64,000 bases of DNA from Bugula neritina. Taxonomy: Eukaryota > Bryozoa > Gymnolaemata > Cheilostomatida > Bugulidae. Each line of letters begins with the position of its first letter. Position 1 is the first letter of the stretch. This document shows positions 1 through 12,036 of this stretch, piece by piece. The notes beneath the pieces were generated by a model, which saw only the letters and a program-made list of their open reading frames with translations, ran no database searches and had not been told where the DNA came from. The position numbers were made by a program, and so were the translations under genes. The stretch lies in contig OZ037771.1 in the NCBI GenBank assembly GCA_964035545.1, positions 7,978,690 through 8,042,689 of the forward strand, in the 5' to 3' direction.

Positions 1-424
1 TTCTTGTTTGGTTTAGTTGATTTTGGCTCTGTTGTAGAGTATTGCTGGGTTTTACTTGTTGGATCTGTTAGTTGCTTCATGGCCATGGCTGCCTCTGTGA
101 CAAAATAAAGGTTGAAATGTGAAGGATTGGTGTGATAGAGTAAATCATATAATGTTATATAATGTTAATAAGTGTACTCCAACTTGATATATTATAAGAA
201 TTATTGCAATATAGAATAAGTATTATATATTGTGGAATATAATGCATAGTATAACATGAGATAGAACATTCACAAGAGTTTAATGATGCAAGCTAGGAGA
301 TGCAATGTTCTACCATAGCAAACTACGATAAAATGTACTGTCCTAGTTTGTTGATTTTTTCTACCCTACACTATCCTAACCTATCTGATACTATACTATT
401 TTATACTATCTTATAGCACCCTAA

Positions 425-720
425 CCTACACTACACTACGCTACACTACACTGCGCTACACTGCACTGCACTGCCCTGCACTGCACTGCACTGCACTGCA
501 CTGCACTGCACTGCACTGCACTGCACTGCACTGCACTGCACTGCACTGCACTGCACTGCACTGCACTGCACTGCACTGCACTGCACTGCACTGCACTGCA
601 CTGCACTGCACTGCACTGCACTGCACTGCACTGCACTGCACTGCACTGCACTGCACTGCACTGCACTGCACTGCACTGCACTGCACTGCACTGCACTGCA
701 CTGCACTGCACTGCACTACA
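425..720. repeat. Pentanucleotide satellite (ACTGC)n
   Basis: A nearly perfect array of the 5-bp unit ACTGC covers about 461-716, with degenerate CTACA-type units on both sides. Because 5 is not a multiple of 3 and the unit creates no stop codon, all reading frames stay open across it. The apparent Cys/Ser/Ala/Val-rich open frames here are artefacts of the repeat. Confidence 0.95.
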
Positions 721-730
721 CTATACTATA

Positions 731-2046
731 GGCTACTATACTATCCTGTATTACACATGACTGTGAAAAATGGTATTTTACACCATTTTCCACCATAGCA
801 TGGGTAAGAGCTAATCTAGTGTTATTCCAGTATTTGTAATAAGTGTCACACCAAGGACACAAGCACCTGATATAAACATTATAGGCAGGGTAAGCAGTGC
901 TAGACCATTACAAGCTACATATATATGTTAACATAATCAGATCGGGTTCACAAGTTAATGCAATTGTTTCATTGAGCCTATTGTGTTACTATGTAATGGT
1001 GTTCATACAATTATATAATCTATTGGAGGTAACATAAGTAAATTAAAACAATGTTGAGTTCTAATTTCAAAGAAATGTGCACTAGTGAACTGTAATTGAC
1101 ACCAGTACAGTGTTATAATATAAAAATAGCAGCAATGTGAAACGTGATACACGTGATACAGCAGTAACTATTGGTATACAAGACCCCACTTAATGCAAAC
1201 TCAAAATATAAGAATGCATAACAAGTATACTTATAAATTGAAGTTAAATATGCAATAAACACCTTATATAATAATGTTTAATTTCCTTTATAATAGACAC
1301 TTAATGCATCTTCCGGATTTGTTAGGAGCGGACATATGGGAGGATGGGAGAGGGAGCAGATGGAAATTTATAAGGTGGGACAGAGAGGTTATAGTATACA
1401 ATAGAGTTGGGATTCAATTTTTTTCACATTAAAAATGAAATATAATCAAGAACTCCAGTCTATAGTTGCCTTTCCAGCAAGCAACCATGTTGCTTAGCAT
1501 AAAACACGTACCAGTTGGCAATTGTAAAAAATTTAAATATGGTAGACATATTGAGTAAATTTAGCAGTATATTAGCTTTATATTGTATTCCGAACTGTTT
1601 ATACGAGTTTTAGCATAAATTTTGTGTAAATAAAATCTGATTTCATAATTTAATAAATTGTTTTATTCTATTTACTCAAATGCAGTCTTTGTGTTACATA
1701 AAATATATATTATATATGTTTAGGCCTGAGTAATATTTTTAAAAATATTTAAAATCCGACCAGGGATTATTAGGTTGCCAAATTTCTTTGCAGCTCACAC
1801 ACTAAGATAGCAATAAGATATGAATTAGAGATGAAGTAAAAGAAGTGGTGGAGATGGTGAGAATAACCCCTACTCTGCTACCAATGAGGAGTGAGAACAC
1901 ATTCATTAAACCAATCCTAGAGAGGGTAGGTTGAGTAGTGAGATTAAGAACTTAATAAAACTCACCAGTGCCATTCACAGGCTAACATATATAACTCCAA
2001 GATGTGAATACTGCTATATCTCAGTCAATTTATTGTCACTTAGGCA
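731..2046. other. Intergenic, no gene seen
   Basis: AT-rich sequence with only short open frames lacking domain signatures or paired splice sites. I see no RNA gene. A slightly GC-richer patch near 1310-1375 has no recognisable structure. Confidence 0.5.
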
Positions 2047-2049
2047 TAA

Positions 2050-2404
2050 GCGTATGGCCACACGGGCATATTTTCGCAGACGGAAATTTGCACCACAAGT
2101 AGAAATGGTATTGTGTCAGTGAAAACGAAAAGCAACGAGCTAATAATATTTGCGTTTAACTTTACTGCCGCCTTTTTTCTATGGCTACATCCGCGAGATA
2201 AATCAAATTTTCATTTTTAAATCTCACTTGCTCTCAATAAAACGCAATTTAGTGGAATGTAGCACTAAAAATTAAAAATAACTACCAGTCACGGAAATAT
2301 TTGCACTTGTTGATCAGCATTCTTAATTCGTGAAACGGTGGGCACCTTTTTCTACTTGTGGTGTGAATTTTCGTCTGCGATAATACGCCTGTGTGACCCT
2401 ATGC
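2050..2404. mobile_element. MITE, PIF/Harbinger-like (copy 1)
   Basis: Long imperfect terminal inverted repeats of about 58 bp begin GCGTATGGCCACAC on the left and, read inward from the right, GCATAGGGTCACAC. Both arms share TCGCAGACG and CACCACAAGTAGAAA. The element is flanked by the 3-bp direct repeat TAA (2047-2049 and 2405-2407). Related copies lie at 16744-17087 and 26730-27001. A TWA target duplication suggests PIF/Harbinger mobilisation. There is no coding capacity. Confidence 0.8.
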
Positions 2405-2407
2405 TAA

Positions 2408-3584
2408 TGCTATTCTGTTGCACTGACTTTGCACACATATCCACAGATCATGATTGAAATTGCTAAGAGCAGCATGTAATATGTTGTATAATATCGTGTC
2501 CTGTATGTTAATAGTAATAGTACCTACCTTTAGACATGGAAGATATAGTTATAGATCTCTTCTGTTTGTTTGCAGATATTTGGATTCCAGAAGGCTGTTG
2601 CAGAGAATTACTGTAGAAACCATTTTGAGTAAATAAGGGCTGTCTGGAGTCTGTTTTTGCCATCTAAGAGTCCCTCACCATCTAACATGCACCTAAAGTT
2701 TTCAATTAACAGACAAATGATAACCACTGCAACAGGAAATATCTGGTAAAATCTCAGACATATCATTTGAAAGTAATATATAAGACTGTATAATTTCTTA
2801 CCAATTCACTGACAGTCTCTGTTACATCGAATTTATGATGTGGGTGGAGAAGGTGTGTGAACTAATAGTCAAGTATGCACCCAAACAGATCAGAAACAGC
2901 TGACTAACCTTACATACTTACATTAATATTAGCCTGATCACTCCATAGACTGAGAGCCGACTTTACCTACACATAACCTTACAAAGGCAGACCCTTCACG
3001 CTACCCTGATGAATATTGGCTGGTGCTAGAACAGCTATTGTATATAATATACAAATGAAACTAGAATTTTCTATGCTAAACCATTGTTTATGATTTGCTT
3101 AAAATAATAGTTTATTATAAGCTGTAATGTGATTACGCCTATTGAAAGTTATGTAAAATAAAATCATTATTGTTATTTAGAAAACCCATTTTTTCTTTAA
3201 CTTTGAACAGCACTGAGGGGGTTTATTCACTTTCCACTCATTGGAGCTAAATTATTTTTTTGTCAAGTGTTTCAAATTAAGGACAATCTATACATTCCTC
3301 TAAATGAACAGCATTCTGTGAACTAAAAGTCATCACGCTGCCTAGCCATGCAATCTCACACTGCAAGTCCAACAGCTATTGTGACACCCATTTACTCGTA
3401 TATATATACAGCAGCTTCTAGGGGGTCAAACAGATATTTGGCCTTGACATGTAGCAAGCCAAGCTGTGACAGAACTTTTAGTTACTGATGTTTTGTGGTT
3501 GCATTTGTAATTTGTAATTTGTATTTTGTATTTACCATTTTTAATCACAAGTATGCAAGAATACAATATAATAGCCACTATATT
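2408..3584. other. Intergenic, no gene seen
   Basis: AT-rich and unannotatable; the short open frame at 2454-2636 has no domain signature. Confidence 0.5.
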
Positions 3585-3800
3585 GGTCTAGGCCCTAGGG
3601 GTTAGAGCGTTTGCCTAGTAAACAGAAGTCATGGGTTTGAGCCTGACAAAGACCATTGGTGATGTTAGGAAGAGCATCCAGTCATAATTGCTCCTGTGCC
3701 TCGTCTTAATAAGTCCTTAGCCCGTTCTAACAAAAACCCCTTCCATCAGGGGTTTTCTCACAGGAATAGCGACTATAAACTTGTGTGAGTGAGTTTTTAT
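3585..3800 (+). mobile_element. tRNA-derived SINE (copy 1)
   Basis: The 5' part looks like a tRNA gene: an A-box-like segment (TCTAGGCCCTAGGGGTTAG), then a B-box-like GGTTTGAGCC about 40 bp later. A conserved non-tRNA body follows, including AAGAGCATCCAGTCATAATT and a short hairpin-like CCCCTTCCATCAGGGG. Homologous copies are at 7280-7495, 26622-27085, 27622-27672 and 61080-61294. As in other SINEs, these boxes would serve as an internal RNA polymerase III promoter. Confidence 0.85.
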
Positions 3801-4060
3801 AATGTTGATAATAAAACAACAAAAACTTCTATAAAGGACATCAATGCCAGTTACTTGTTGAATTAAGCTGCAATTAGTAACATATAGAGTAACCTTTTGT
3901 CATCTCCATATTTATCAGCGAAAAGTTAGCTAATTAGTAATTTTAGAGAAAGATGAAATATACCAGCAAATTTTAAACTTGAAACTTAAATTAGCCAAAT
4001 TTTATATTACGCTATATTACATTATATTATATTGCAATAAATAACATTGCGTTACAGTAT

Positions 4061-4211
4061 CACTGTGTTTCCATTGCTTAGCATTATGCAAATGGACTTT
4101 TCACTGATGTTTGCAAACAGTTGCATCGAATGAAACCACAACCATGGGTTCGTGCAAACCAAAACCACAAATCTACCAGCATGGATCCATTTGAAGCAAT
4201 GGAAATGGAGT
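4061..4211. mobile_element. MITE of the CACTGTGTTTCCATTG family (copy a)
   Basis: The left end reads CACTGTGTTTCCATTGCTT and the right end is its inverted counterpart (TTGAAGCAATGGAAA near 4192-4206). Three more copies with the same termini occur at 10116-10261, 13929-14080 and 21406-21559. No coding capacity; the superfamily is unresolved. Confidence 0.6.
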
Positions 4212-4930
4212 CAATATAGTATATAATATTATATTACATGTAGTTTATTATGTCCTCATATTGCTATTTTACATCCTATCCACAGCTCAACACAGTGAAA
4301 ATACCAGGCCTTCTGTACCAGAGAATATTTACATTAAATAAATACTTCTGCCAGAGTGAACTAGTTGGGTGTTATGTTGTTGCACCACCAAAACGGATAA
4401 AGTGGAGGTGAAGCTAGTAAGTAGAGGTCAGCTAATGTCAACATCCACTAACTGAGCTAATGCCCTGATAACAGCAATTACTAGACAAGCAGCAACTATT
4501 ATTATATGTCACACTGTAGTAGTCTCATTGTCACGGAGTCACATAGCTGTACAGTCACACATACTCTAAACTTAAAAGAATATTGACTAAGGAATAATCT
4601 TCACCTTGTCTTCTAAATAAACAATGAAATTTATATAAGCATAATATATCCAGGAATTTATTTATACTGAGACTGTTATCATAAATAATATATTTCCAAG
4701 TCAAATGCAAAAAAGGTTCAATTCTCAAAATACAGATCTGCTGTGTAATTATTTAACATATAGTAGTATTAATATGAGCTTTGATATTATAAGTTACCCA
4801 ACTGTACATGAGTTCTTGACGTCTATCCGTGATGTCATCAGACAACAAGGACCTGGTATGATAGAGGACTTGTAGAATAGATGCCTATACTGAACTATGT
4901 TCATCAAACACTTTGGTAATATACATCTGC
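4212..4930. other. Region 3' of the first CCP gene, no gene seen
   Basis: AT-rich sequence downstream of the first CCP gene. No domain-bearing open frame is visible. Confidence 0.45.
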
Positions 4931-4932
4931 AC

Positions 4933-4938
4933 TTTATT
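4933..4938 (-). terminator. Polyadenylation signal AATAAA of first CCP gene
   Basis: AATAAA on the minus strand lies about 10 nt beyond the TAG stop codon at 4949-4951. If used, the 3' UTR would be very short. Confidence 0.5.
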
Positions 4939-4948
4939 CTTCACCTCT

Positions 4949-7900
4949 CTAAATAGTGTTAACCATGTCGTCTCCATTTTTATATGATGCGTAAGAAAAC
5001 AACCTCTTAGCTCTGAAATATAATGAATAATGCTGCATGCAGTATTGTAGATGAGGCTATACATGCAGTACTATTCCTGATGCTAGCTTTACCTGCCCAT
5101 GATAATAATCACTACCACCGAAAAGGCTCATAACTTCGTAGTTTATAAGTTTCACAATTTGACATCAATGGACATTATATCTTCATAAGATGCTAATGTT
5201 TTCAGAGTTAAACTTGTATACCTATAGCAATTTTAGAAAGTATATAGCCCTGCTAACTTTCCAACCGACTTGTCACACGGTCCCAGAATCACACAGTAAT
5301 ATAGTCACATAGTCACACTGGCATTACAATGACGCAATCACACATCCGCGCAGTCATACAATTGAAAAGCAACCATGTTACTTTCTATATAAATTGAGTT
5401 TCAAGTTGTTGTTTCAAAAAATAGGTTTACAAAGCAACTAGTTTAATTAGTGGGCAAATACCCACGTTACAGATAAACCTCTAAAAAGTTTTCCAAAAAT
5501 GTTGAAAAAAATTTCTTTAAGTATTTATAAAACTTAGCTAGATGGCTTGAAATGATATGTAGCCCTTATCAACTATAAGCCATATTCATTATGCACACCA
5601 ATGCTCGATGTTAAAGCATGTTAACACACAGCTGCATGTTGTTCATTAGATTACATTTTACAAGGAAACGGTAATAGAAAACATAACTTTTGAGGCTACA
5701 GGAAAAAACTCGAGCATTTAATCTTAAGAATGCTGATCAACTCACTTTCCCTCAAACACCACTTTGTAGAGCAAGGCTAGAATACATATGAGTGTGATGA
5801 ATCCAAGGACAGCGCAGGCTATAGAAACAGCCGCCATTGATTTCTGGGATGTTTGGGCATTGCTCATTGCCGCTCCTCCTACAAAAGGCACAAAAATGCT
5901 AATTTACTCTTGGAATTATCAAACTTGGATTGAAGCAGTTCAGAACAAAAATATGCCAACTTTGTTATTAGCTGTTTGCAATGTAACTTTCAAATTACAA
6001 AGTTTTTTTTATTGATATTATAGATGTCACATGTTTCATGTTAAGTGAGCTCAGAAGTTTTGGCATTGTTTCATTCTTAATGTTCAACTCCTGTCTCATA
6101 GTTTAGAGTTATTGAAAGTGTTAAAAGATGGTAATTTCTAGAACAGTCAAACTTGTACAAAAATTGACAACTTCAAATATAATGAGACAACCAGAAACTT
6201 TTAATATTGCACATAACTCCAAATTACAAGTTTAGTCAGTTATAGATAAAATTAATTGTATAGCAACCCAAGTTTATATAACTTCACTTTGTATTTAAAC
6301 CTCAAAATGGTTATTGTCATTTCTCTATAGTTTAATTAGCTAACTCCTAAGTTGTTAAATTGTTTTTACAGTTTTCGCTGATAACTTATTGCAAGTAAAT
6401 TTATATCAGAATAAAAATGCAAAGATTTGCGACAAATTTGTATGGAATCATATACAGTAGCCCATGCTGCGAATGAATATGAAAAAAATACCAATATATG
6501 TCAGTGTAATATATGTCAGTGTAATATATGTCAGTGTAATATATATCAGTGTAATATATATTAGTGTAATATATGTCAGTGTAATATATGTCAGTGTAAT
6601 ATATGTCAGTGTAATATATATCAGTGTAATATATATTAGTGTAATATATATCAGTGTAATATATGTCAGTCTAATATATGTCAGTGTAATATATGTCAGT
6701 GTAATATATGTCAGTGTAATATATGTCAGTGTAATATATATTAGTGTAATATATGTCAGTGTAATATATATTAGTGTAATATATGTCAGTGTAATATATA
6801 TTAGTGTAATATATGTCAGTGTAATATATGTCAGTGTAATATATGTCAGTGTAATATATGTCAGTGTAATATATGTCAGTGTGATATATGTCAGTGTAAT
6901 ATATGTCAGTGTGATATATGTCAGTGTGATATATGTCAGTGTAATATATGTCAGTGTGATATATGTCAGTGTAATATATGTCAGTGTAATATATATTAGT
7001 GTAATATATATTAGTGTAATATATGTTATCACAACATATATGAGTAAATCTTGAGTGATTATTGATCGATGATGCAGCCTGTCATAGTGACAAGCTGCCA
7101 GATCCTGAATGCATATCCAGATACAACATGATTGAGACTATCACTTGTGGCCAACTCAACATATAAACCTGGCAATCTGAATCTAGGCCAAATGTTGATA
7201 TGTTTTAGCAACACTAAATACCCTGCAGATTAACAGTGACATACAATATTGGCCTAGTAATTCTAGTCAGTAAAAAAAACACACTCATGAAAGTTTATAG
7301 TCACTATACCTGTGAGAAACCCCTGATGGAAAGGGAATTTGTTAAAGCGGGCTAAGGACTTATTTAAATGAAGCACAGGAGCAATTATGACTGAATGCTC
7401 TTCCGAACATCACCAATGGCCTTTGTCAGGGTTCGAACCCATGACTTCGTGTTTACTAGGCAAATGCTCTAACCCCTAGACCACGGCTGCTCCCTGATAA
7501 TTTTAGTCAGTCAGCATTTGATAAAATAGGCTGGAAAATTGTATTGTACCTGGAGGAAGTTCACATGTTGGGGCTTCTGTCCAATGCCCATCCTCATGGC
7601 AGTTTATATGATGGACCCCAATTAGTTTATATCCTGTGTCACAGCTATAGTCTACTCTGGAATTATATGTAGTTGAGGTCCAGTTATGTTTTCCAAAATG
7701 TATAGCGGGTGGGGTTCGGCAGTCAACAACTGAAACAATACATACAGTGTTGAACTATTGAATTGTGTATTGACTTACATACTGCCTATCTATATCAACA
7801 TGTGCTTTTGCATTTTCAACAACACTTATAATATGCAAGTCACTTCTTGTAAACACTTTTAGACAAGTGAAGTAAATAATTGACTTCATAAAGTTATATT

Positions 7901-10900
7901 TTCCTTATATAATTTTTTCTGGGTCAGATTTTAGTGATGAATTAAGAATTAAATCTGGCAAATGTCATGGCATATATAATTATTATGATAGGCTTAACAG
8001 AAAGATGGCTGATAAGAGTTTCATAAACTGTGACAAGTATGTATTGGTACTTGAAGAAATACATTAAATAACATAAATTCTACTAATCTAAGGACCATGA
8101 ACTCTTATCAATATATCCTCGTTTGCTGGTAAGTAGTATATTAATGTCACCAGATGGTACACCACTAAATATGCTTTCTCGTTTAAAAAACAGTTTTTAT
8201 GGTTAATTCATAGTTGTATAAGCAATTATACCACTATTGCACCAGCTATATGCCGTTTGGCATCACACCAGAAGTTAGTTGGAATATTCAACAAAATATA
8301 GCAAAACAAAATGCCACTTCTTCTGCTTGATTAAAATAAATCAGGGTTTGGAACTCAACTATATTATACAACAGTTCCGTATACAGTGTGCCAGACCAAA
8401 AACATCAAACGGCTTCAAATTTGACATTTTAAGTAATTAACAATTTAAATAACTTTTATTAAACAGAAACCGTAGCATTTTTAGTATATAAACACTGATT
8501 GGTTTGTCGTTCAATATATTCTCGGGAATACCTTATCAAAAGCTAGCCAAAATATTATGATGAGCTGTTATAACTCTTCTGTAAAAGTGTGAATGTACTA
8601 AATCTGCTTATTAGTTGCCTATCAATAACTGCCTGTTATAAAATTAAACCATTTTTAAAATATATTTATACTAGAAAATAGAAATTTTGATTTCTTCCGA
8701 GTTTTAATAAAACAGACAATGTGCATGACGAACAAACACAGTGTACTAGGTGAGAACTGTTGTTGCATATGACATTCAGCGTTACGCTGACTAGACTTAC
8801 TTGTGCAGGTGGGTGGCTGAGTCCAGGTGCCATCAGCTTGACACACTACCTCAGGTGCTCCGTATAGAGAGAATCCTCTTGCACAGGCATAAATAGATTT
8901 GTTACCAAAGAAAGCTTTGCCAACAAATGAACTGGTAGCGTTGGCGACCACAGGTAGGGGTCCACAGGGCACTCCTGCAGTTAACAAACACTGAAAGATG
9001 CAAAGTTTACAGAAATTTGATTTATAAATGCAGACACTTTAGCTATCAGCACTTACTAAATCTCAAACATTAGGTACGGTAGGTAAATAGTTAGTAGGTA
9101 AATAATTGGTAGGTAAATAGATAGCAAGTTAAGAAGTAGATAAGTAAGTAAAGAGGCAGGTATTTAGGTGGGCACTGGGTTCAGTAATACAAGTTATATA
9201 AGGCTTTATTAGAAGAAATGCCAATCATATAAAAATTAGAATTTCTAGAAATAATGGCTATACATTTCAAGACTCGCCAAACTTCAATGTTATCAAAAAC
9301 TCCAAATACTTAATACAAATGCACAATTAATATTCGTTCAACAACTGTAACCTCAGATACACTAAAATAAATTACGCTGCTATAAACATACTTGTATGCA
9401 AAACAAACAAAAAGTTGTCTATGTCTAAAATTGTGATTAAATTTCTATTCTTTTATTAAATGTACAAAATTTGAATTGCAATAAATAAGTGCATAAATTT
9501 ATTGCTTAATCAAATAAGGTACTACATTACTAGCCAGTGCATTACTAGCTACTGCACTACATTACTAGCTGATACATTACTAGCTGATAATTTGCTAGCT
9601 GACAAATAATTACTATCTGATACTTTACTAGCTGATAAATTGCTAGCTGATATATTACTATCTGATACATTGCTATCTGATACATTGCTATCTGGTGCAT
9701 TACTAGCTGATGCATTACTATCTGATACAATTACTAGCTGTGCTTAGTGTGCTCAGAGCTTACTTAGACAGTATGGCAAGGTGCTCCATTCTCCAGATGC
9801 CAGACATGTGATGATGCTTGTATTTGTTTTAGGATAGAACCCGTGGTTACAGTCATAGGTCACCGTCTGCTGATAGTAGTGATTACTTCTGGCAGGAATC
9901 TGTGCATTAGGAAGGATTGGGGCAATCCCACAGTCCACACCTGCAAAATTACTACATTTCTTATTGCACAAAGGCTTAGAACAATGTAGTAACACATATT
10001 GCCTGTAACTAATGCATGCTTGCGTTTGAAATTAATTTAACTGATTATGCTGTTTAGTATGAGTTTATTAGTGTTGGATATATCTATGCTGAGCGTAGAA
10101 TTTGTCGTTCAGATACACTGTGTTTCCATTGCTTCAAATGAATCTACAGGACAAATTTGTGATTGTGATTTGCATTTCTTGTGGTTTCATTCAATGCAAC
10201 TGTTCTCAAACATCCGAATAAAAAATTCGTTCTCATAATGCAAAGCAATAGAAACACACTGATTCATTGATACTCTGATTAGATAACCTACGAGCACACT
10301 CAGGAGGGGCTGACCACTCCCCAGAGCTGAGACATGTAATGGTTCCACTGCTATAGAGTTGTGTGTAGCCATTCACCACCAAGTTAAAGCCTGTGTTGCA
10401 CTTCACCGTTCCAGTACTATAGGATTTAGTTGATTGGTAGGTGACATTTCCACCCGGAACGGCAGGTGGAGGGCCACAGTCTATTACTGAAAAGTCAGAA
10501 AGACATTAGACGTTTTTTGTTAAACTCGTAACTGAGTGTTTTTGACTAAAACTAATGACAAACTGAAAAAATGAGAAAACTTAGAAAATGCTGTAAATAC
10601 TCACCATCACAAGTGCCACTTAAGCGACTCCAAGTACCGTTACCTAAGCAAGTAATGTCTGGGTGAGTCCCGTTGAAGTAATATCCACTATAGCAGTAGT
10701 AGGAAACAGTAACACCCACCGACGTTCTGTTCATACAACATAAAATAGTGTGTTAAATTCAGTTTGACCAGAACATGAACGTTTAGGAGCTTGCAAGATC
10801 TAATAAAGAGTCTAGGAAGTGATTTTCATTCTAACGAAAGCAATGGGTGCGGCTAAGTTATCCAACAGCAGCCATGAACACTTTGATTAACTTGAAGGAC

Positions 10901-12036
10901 AGGAGAAGAATTTTAGGCTATTATATTAGAATAGGATTAAGAAGATGTTACTTACCGAGAAGATACAGATCCTTGATAATTTCCATTTGACATGCTGGGT
11001 GGATATGGACAGTAAATTGCTACAACAGAACTACACCAGCTGTAAGCTGTGGCTGTATTATCTGCTTCACATCGGATAAAAAACTTGCTAACTTTCATCC
11101 ATTAACAATACTACATAGAGAGCTAAGACGTAGCTCCGGCCAGTTCTCTATTATAAGCTTTTGAAAAACCATTTTTAGAAAAAGGCTCTTAGTTCTGTCC
11201 AAAAATAGATTTGAATTACCATTATTGTGCTTATATAACATTGGCAGTGATGTATGGTGTAAACCAGAGGATGGCTACGTAACTATCCTAATACTCTAAG
11301 TACTCGTATAATCACCTGAACAGTAGAGGTTGGGACCACTGGACACCCACTGTCCATCTCTACATGTTTTCTGCACACTACCAATAGTTCTGAATCCAGG
11401 GTAACAGGTGTATGTGGCTATAGAGCCTGGTGAGGTGCCTGTCTCAGAGTGGTTTGCATTGGCAACATATGGGGGTGAGGTGCAATCTACAGCAATACTA
11501 TATGTTATGTATTCTGGTACTGTACAATATGTGGTGAGGAGGTGCAATCTACAGTAATAATATATGTTATGCATTCTGGTATCGTACAATATATGGTGAG
11601 GAGGTGCAATCTACAGTAATAATATATGTTATGTATTCTGATACCATACAATATGTGGCAAGGAGGTGCAATCTACAGTAACAATATATGTTATGTATTC
11701 TGGTACTGTACAATATGTGGTGAGGAGGTGCAATCTACAGCAATATTATATGTTATGCATTCTAGTAGTACTGTACCATGCATGGTGAGAAGGGGCAATC
11801 TACAGTAACAATATATGTTATGTATTCTGGTACTGTACATGTGAAGGTGAAAAGATGGAATCCGTAGTAATATTATTAAACTGTTGCAGCATCTTGGTAC
11901 AACATGGAGGGCTGTTGATGTTTGTTTATGTGTATTAACACTTGCCACATAGAAACTTACCCAGTGAACTTGTTGTGGTTTGACTTTGAGTTCTCAACAC
12001 AGAAAGAAGAGCAATGGTGAGAATATGGCGCAACAT
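4949..12036 (-). CDS. Membrane-anchored six-CCP (sushi) receptor, gene 1
   Basis: Ten exons give one open frame of 452 codons including the stop: 12036-11961, 11486-11316, 11019-10956, 10726-10605, 10486-10292, 9940-9764, 8974-8801, 7729-7550, 5878-5746 and 5012-4949. Exon 1 starts MLRHILTIALLSVL, a signal peptide. Six CCP modules follow, each with four cysteines and a conserved late Trp. Modules 1 and 3-6 are single exons with phase-1 ends. Module 2 is split by a phase-2 intron. Exon 9 encodes a transmembrane helix (AAVSIACAVLGFITLICILA). The last exon gives a 20-residue tail containing LFSYASYKNGDD. NxS/T sites are frequent. CCP modules typically bind complement fragments or adhesion partners, so a surface complement-regulator-like or recognition role is inferred; the ligand is unknown. 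The phase match with gene 2 strongly supports the model. Extra exons between modules cannot be excluded. Confidence 0.88.
6490..7032. repeat. 15-bp satellite (TAATATATGTCAGTG)n in gene 1 intron
   Basis: About 36 tandem 15-bp units, with a common variant TAATATATATTAGTG interspersed, lie in the intron between CCP module 6 and the transmembrane exon. Since 15 is a multiple of 3, long repetitive open frames (5-residue periods) appear on both strands. They are not taken as genes. Confidence 0.95.
7280..7495 (-). mobile_element. tRNA-derived SINE (copy 2)
   Basis: Reverse-oriented copy of the SINE at 3585-3800. The B box on the minus strand is GGTTCGAACCC (7429-7441 region), an exact match to the tRNA consensus and the best preserved in the window. 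It sits in the last large intron of gene 1, about 55 bp from the CCP6 exon. Confidence 0.87.
9525..9735. repeat. Degenerate 12-bp minisatellite in gene 1 intron
   Basis: Tandem units of the type TAGCTGATACAT / TATCTGATACAT fill the intron next to the 3' edge of the CCP4 exon. A second short GGTAGGTAAATA-type array occurs at about 9070-9150. Confidence 0.8.
10116..10261. mobile_element. MITE of the CACTGTGTTTCCATTG family (copy b)
   Basis: Termini CACTGTGTTTCCATTGCTT on the left and, inverted on the right, CAGTGTGTTTCTATTGCTT. It ends 30 bp from the CCP3 exon of gene 1. The copy at 21406-21559 holds the matching position in gene 2. Confidence 0.75.
11490..11860. repeat. 62-bp minisatellite copying the CCP1 splice acceptor (gene 1)
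   Basis: About six 62-bp units lie immediately upstream (minus strand) of the CCP1 exon. Each contains CTGTAGATTGCACCTCC, which resembles the real acceptor and the first exon bases (CTGTAG|ATTGCACCTC). The intron-exon boundary itself has therefore been amplified into tandem decoys. Confidence 0.85.

Noticed and set aside
436-716. Cys/Ser/Ala/Val-rich open frames in three minus-strand frames
   Set aside because: Translations of the pentanucleotide satellite; all frames open because the unit has no stop.
3585-3660. Functional tRNA gene
   Set aside because: A and B boxes are present but no cloverleaf closes, and the unit recurs with a conserved non-tRNA tail; it is a SINE.
6464-7054. CRISPR-like regular array
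   Set aside because: Contiguous 15-bp units without unique spacers, in an animal intron; ordinary satellite.
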